The position numbers and the translations under genes are program-made. This document shows positions 12,664 to 15,376 of a stretch of 15,376 nt of DNA, piece after piece. The stretch comes from an uncultured Bacilli bacterium (GTDB lineage: Bacteria > Bacillota_I > Bacilli_A > ML615J-28 > CAG-698), in NCBI GenBank assembly GCA_947624315.1, contig CANQJU010000007.1:1-15376 (forward strand), given 5' to 3'. Within the stretch, counting starts at the first letter, position 1. Every line of letters starts with the position of its first letter. Below the pieces are notes generated by a model. It had not been told where the DNA came from. It worked only from the letters and a program-made list of their open reading frames with translations, and ran no database searches.

Positions 12664-13992
12664 ATGGAAAAATATTTAAGAGATTTTATTAAGAAAAATA
12701 ATTTAAATTTATATAATCAAAAAATAGCTTTAGCCGTTTCAACAGGAATTGATTCAATGGCTATGTTACATTCATTTTTGTCTATAAAAGATGAATTTAA
12801 TTTGCAAATAATTGTTTGCCATGTTAATCATCATCGCCGAGAACAAGCAGATGTTGAAGAGGAATACATAAAGGAGTTTTGTGAAAAAAACAACTTAAAA
12901 TGTTATGTTAAAGACTTATATTTTGTTGATAATAGCAATTTTCAAGCTCAAGCGAGAAGCAAAAGATATCAATTCTTTTATGAAACGATGGAAAAAGAAA
13001 ATTGCTATTATTTAGCTTTAGCTCATCATTTTGATGATTTGATGGAAACAATTCTTATGAGGATTTTTCGGGGAAGTTCTTTAAGTGGTTATAAGGGAAT
13101 AAGTGAAGTTACAAGTTATGGAAACAAGATCATAATTCATCCTTTTTTGAATATTTTAAAAGATGATATTATTAAATATCAAAAGGAAAAAGGTTTTGTG
13201 TATTTCTTTGATGAAAGCAATGATCATTTAGATTATACAAGAAATAAGATTCGCCATTTGATTATTCCTAATATTAGAAATAATTTTCCCAATGCTAATA
13301 ATGGTTTTAAAGAGTTTTCTTCTGTAATAAATGAAGCTAGTAATCATATAATGCAAGAAGTAAAAGTCTATATTGATAGGTATGTCAATTTTACTTCTCA
13401 AGGTTTTACTTTATTAACAAGTGATTTTTTAAATCTTGATTCTTTTTTACAAAAAGAAGTTTTATTTGAATTATTAAAAAAGTATCAATTGTCTAAAAAG
13501 AATATTGAGGAAATTATAAAATGGATTAATTCTGATAAGAAAAATATAATGAATAATTATAAAGGTCTTGTTTTTTTGAAAGAATATGATAAGATTAGTT
13601 TTCTTAATGAAGAAGTTTTACCAATGGATGTTAAAATAGAGATAAATGATTTAGGTAAATATAGAGTAAATGACAGTATTTTAATAAATGTAACGGAAAA
13701 AAAAGATAATAATATTACAAATTTATATGAATTGTGTTATAATATACAGAAGCTACCAATTTATATTCGATCTCGGCAAGATGGTGATAAAATATTGTTA
13801 TCAAGCGGATATAAAAAGGTCAAAGATGTTTTAATCGATGAAAAGATTGGCGTTTCAAGAAGAAACAATATTCTTTTGGCTGTAGATAGTAATGACAATG
13901 TTTTAATTATTTTTGGAGTTAAAAAAAGCCGAATTTTAGATTCTAAAAATGACAATAATATTATCATAAGAGTGGAGGAAAATTATGAATGA
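12664..13992 (+). CDS. tilS: TilS, tRNA(Ile)-lysidine synthetase
   Basis: Modifies C34 of the tRNA-Ile with CAU anticodon to lysidine using ATP and lysine, so that it reads AUA; essential in most bacteria. The N-terminal PP-loop reads AVSTGIDSM (24-32), with Thr27 in place of the first Gly of the common SGGxDS motif. Next come CHVNHHRR (52-59), ARSKRYQFF (97-105), LAHHFDDLMETILMRIFRG (119-137) and DESNDHLDYTRNKIRH (183-198). A C-terminal TilS domain follows with RSRQDGDK and KKVKDVLIDEKI. Length of 442 residues is typical. The AUA codon it serves is used in this DNA, as expected at this base composition. Its 3' end overlaps hpt by 8 bases; the tilS-hpt-ftsH order is the Bacillus one. Confidence 0.96.
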   Translation: MEKYLRDFIKKNNLNLYNQKIALAVSTGIDSMAMLHSFLSIKDEFNLQIIVCHVNHHRREQADVEEEYIKEFCEKNNLKCYVKDLYFVDNSNFQAQARSKRYQFFYETMEKENCYYLALAHHFDDLMETILMRIFRGSSLSGYKGISEVTSYGNKIIIHPFLNILKDDIIKYQKEKGFVYFFDESNDHLDYTRNKIRHLIIPNIRNNFPNANNGFKEFSSVINEASNHIMQEVKVYIDRYVNFTSQGFTLLTSDFLNLDSFLQKEVLFELLKKYQLSKKNIEEIIKWINSDKKNIMNNYKGLVFLKEYDKISFLNEEVLPMDVKIEINDLGKYRVNDSILINVTEKKDNNITNLYELCYNIQKLPIYIRSRQDGDKILLSSGYKKVKDVLIDEKIGVSRRNNILLAVDSNDNVLIIFGVKKSRILDSKNDNNIIIRVEENYE

Positions 13993-14527
13993 TTTTATTG
14001 AAGAAGTGTTGTTAACAAATGAGCAAATAGTTGAAATTGCTGATAAGTTAGGAAAACAAATCACAAAAGACTATGAAGGCAAGAAGCCTTTGCTTATTGG
14101 ATTGTTAAAGGGATCAGTTCCATTTATGGCGGAACTAATTAAACATATTGATATGGAAATGGAAATGGATTTTATGCAAGCGACTAGTTATGTTGGTACT
14201 CATTCAAGTGGAACAGTAACAATCACTAAAGATACTAATATTCCCGTTAAAGGTCGTCATGTTATTATTGTTGAGGATATTGTTGATAGTGGATTGACAA
14301 TTCGAGAAGTTGTTAATTTGCTTAAGGATCGACATGTAGCAAGTGTGAAAGTTGCCACACTTTTAGATAAACCAGATGGAAGAACTGTAGACAATGTTTT
14401 TCCTGATTATGTTGGTCAAGAAATCCCTGGTAAATTTGTGGTCGGTTTTGGTCTTGATTACAATGACTTATATCGCAATTTGCCATATGTTGGTGTTTTA
14501 AAAAAATCAGTTTATGAAAAAAAATAA
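13985..14527 (+). CDS. hpt: Hypoxanthine(-guanine) phosphoribosyltransferase
   Basis: Purine salvage enzyme that makes IMP or GMP from the free base and PRPP in the cytosol. The PRPP-binding motif VIIVEDIVDSGLT is at 93-105, with Glu97, Asp98 and the catalytic-base Asp101. The flexible-loop segment ATSYVGTHSSGTV is at 66-78, and the purine-binding region KFVVGFGLDYNDLYRNLPYVG at 150-170. Length is 180 residues, the same as Bacillus. GGAGG at 13974-13978 lies inside tilS, 6 bases before the start. Confidence 0.96.
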   Translation: MNDFIEEVLLTNEQIVEIADKLGKQITKDYEGKKPLLIGLLKGSVPFMAELIKHIDMEMEMDFMQATSYVGTHSSGTVTITKDTNIPVKGRHVIIVEDIVDSGLTIREVVNLLKDRHVASVKVATLLDKPDGRTVDNVFPDYVGQEIPGKFVVGFGLDYNDLYRNLPYVGVLKKSVYEKK

Positions 14528-14534
14528 GGAGGTG
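14526..14534 (+). promoter_or_regulatory. Near-perfect ribosome binding site of ftsH
   Basis: AAGGAGGTG begins inside the hpt stop codon, with GGAGG 10 bases before the ATG at 14543. It is the best match to the 16S rRNA tail in the window and fits high expression of ftsH. Confidence 0.85.
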
Positions 14535-14542
14535 GATTATAA

Positions 14543-15376
14543 ATGTCACCTAAGCAAACGCGCAGAGGCATGAGAAAATCTGACATTGGTGTCATCATTA
14601 TAATCATATTGATCATTGCTGGATTGGCATGGTTTATTAATAAAACTCTTAATAAAGCCGATGAATTAACTCAGCATGATTTTTATAGTCTTTTAGAAGA
14701 TGGAAGATTTAAATCAATTACTATCCAACCTGCAGGTGGAGCTGAAAATAGAAATCTTTATCGCGTAACTGGACGTTATATATTTGAAGATGAAGAAATA
14801 CATCGCTTTACGATTATTCTTGATCAAGAAACAGTTAGAGAATATTTATTAAACCCTAATAAATTAGCTGAATATAATATTAATCCAGAAATTGTTACTT
14901 TGAATCCTGTTGATTGGTTTAGCATTATTGTTATGGTAGTTTTACCAATTCTTTTGATTATTGGATTTGTTGTTTTCATGAATCGTAATGTTAATAATAG
15001 CAATAATAAAGCCTTTGAATTTGGTAAGACAAGAGCTAGATTAAATAAACATACAGAAAAAACATTTAATGATGTTGCTGGATGTGATGAGGAAAAAGAA
15101 GAATTAGAAGAAATTATTGATTTCTTAAAGAACCCTAAGAAATATTTTGAAATTGGAGCAAGAATTCCTAAAGGTGTTTTATTAGTAGGACCTCCAGGAA
15201 CTGGTAAAACTTTGCTGGCTAAAGCAGTAGCGGGAGAAGCAAAGGTTCCATTCTATTCTATTTCAGGTAGTGATTTTGTTGAGATGTTCGTTGGTGTTGG
15301 TGCCAGTCGTGTTCGTGATATGTTCAAGACAGCTAAACAAAACTCTCCATGTATTGTTTTCATTGATGAAATCGAT
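14543..15376 (+). CDS. ftsH: FtsH, membrane AAA+ zinc protease (3' end outside window)
   Basis: ATP-dependent membrane protease for quality control of membrane and short-lived proteins. The visible 278 residues have a short basic N-terminus, TM1 at about 15-31 (very Ile-rich), an external FtsH-ext domain (about 40-120), TM2 at about 125-146, an Asn-rich linker (148-156), and the start of the AAA+ domain: TFNDVAGCDEEKEEL (174-188), Walker A GPPGTGKT (216-223), pore loop FVEMFVGVGASRVR (245-258) and Walker B IVFIDEID (271-278). The window stops exactly at Walker B, so the rest of the ATPase and the HExxH protease domain are not seen. The frame is open to the last base. Confidence 0.97.
   Translation, partial: MSPKQTRRGMRKSDIGVIIIIILIIAGLAWFINKTLNKADELTQHDFYSLLEDGRFKSITIQPAGGAENRNLYRVTGRYIFEDEEIHRFTIILDQETVREYLLNPNKLAEYNINPEIVTLNPVDWFSIIVMVVLPILLIIGFVVFMNRNVNNSNNKAFEFGKTRARLNKHTEKTFNDVAGCDEEKEELEEIIDFLKNPKKYFEIGARIPKGVLLVGPPGTGKTLLAKAVAGEAKVPFYSISGSDFVEMFVGVGASRVRDMFKTAKQNSPCIVFIDEID

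Noticed and set aside
3982..13992. Possible recoding of UGA as Trp, suggested by the AT-rich Mollicutes-like base composition
   Set aside because: UGA closes sufU, sufB, the ABC-like gene, the ddl-like gene and tilS at the expected protein ends, and Trp is written as TGG. The standard bacterial code applies.

Overview
The window is chromosomal DNA from a very AT-rich, low-GC Gram-positive bacterium. Gene content and order point to an uncultured or little-studied lineage of Bacilli, such as Erysipelotrichia or a relative (inference, no search was run). Three things support this. The SUF iron-sulfur operon has the Bacillus order sufC-sufD-sufS-sufU-sufB. The tilS-hpt-ftsH order is also the Bacillus one. 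An LtaS-type lipoteichoic acid synthase gene is present. The organism is walled (MurF-like and Ddl-like ligases). UGA is a real stop codon for several genes (sufU, sufB, the ABC-like gene, ddl and tilS), so this is not a Mycoplasma-type genetic code. Every gene is on the + strand, spacing is tight, and genes often overlap by 1 to 11 bases.

Layout. 1-498: the end of an unrecognised protein with two membrane helices, closed by a terminator. 499-5420: the suf operon with its own promoter, a dyad over the -35 region, and two tandem terminators at the end. 5508-9124: a three-gene operon encoding a catalytically degenerate ABC-ATPase-like protein, a small six-helix permease-like membrane protein and an LtaS-family sulfatase-fold enzyme. 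9135-12594: a three-gene cassette encoding an alpha/beta hydrolase, a membrane-anchored MurF-like ligase and a divergent Ddl-like ligase. 12614-15376: tilS-hpt-ftsH, with ftsH running off the window right at its Walker B motif.

How the parts work together. SufS and SufU mobilise sulfur from cysteine, and SufBCD builds Fe-S clusters. TilS makes tRNA-Ile2 lysidine, Hpt salvages purines, and FtsH controls membrane-protein quality; these are ordinary housekeeping. The middle 7 kb is the interesting part and looks devoted to the cell envelope. It combines a polyglycerol-phosphate polymerase preceded by an ABC pair whose ATPase has lost its visible catalytic motifs with an amino-acid ligase pair in which the MurF-like enzyme has exchanged its UDP-substrate domain for a membrane domain.

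No tRNA, rRNA, CRISPR array, insertion sequence or integrase is visible, and no gene-free stretch exceeds about 190 bases. Several start codons were placed from ribosome binding sites rather than at the longest open frame. These are sufS at 2334, sufU at 3553, sufB at 3974, the ABC-like gene at 5559, and ddl at a TTG at 11470.
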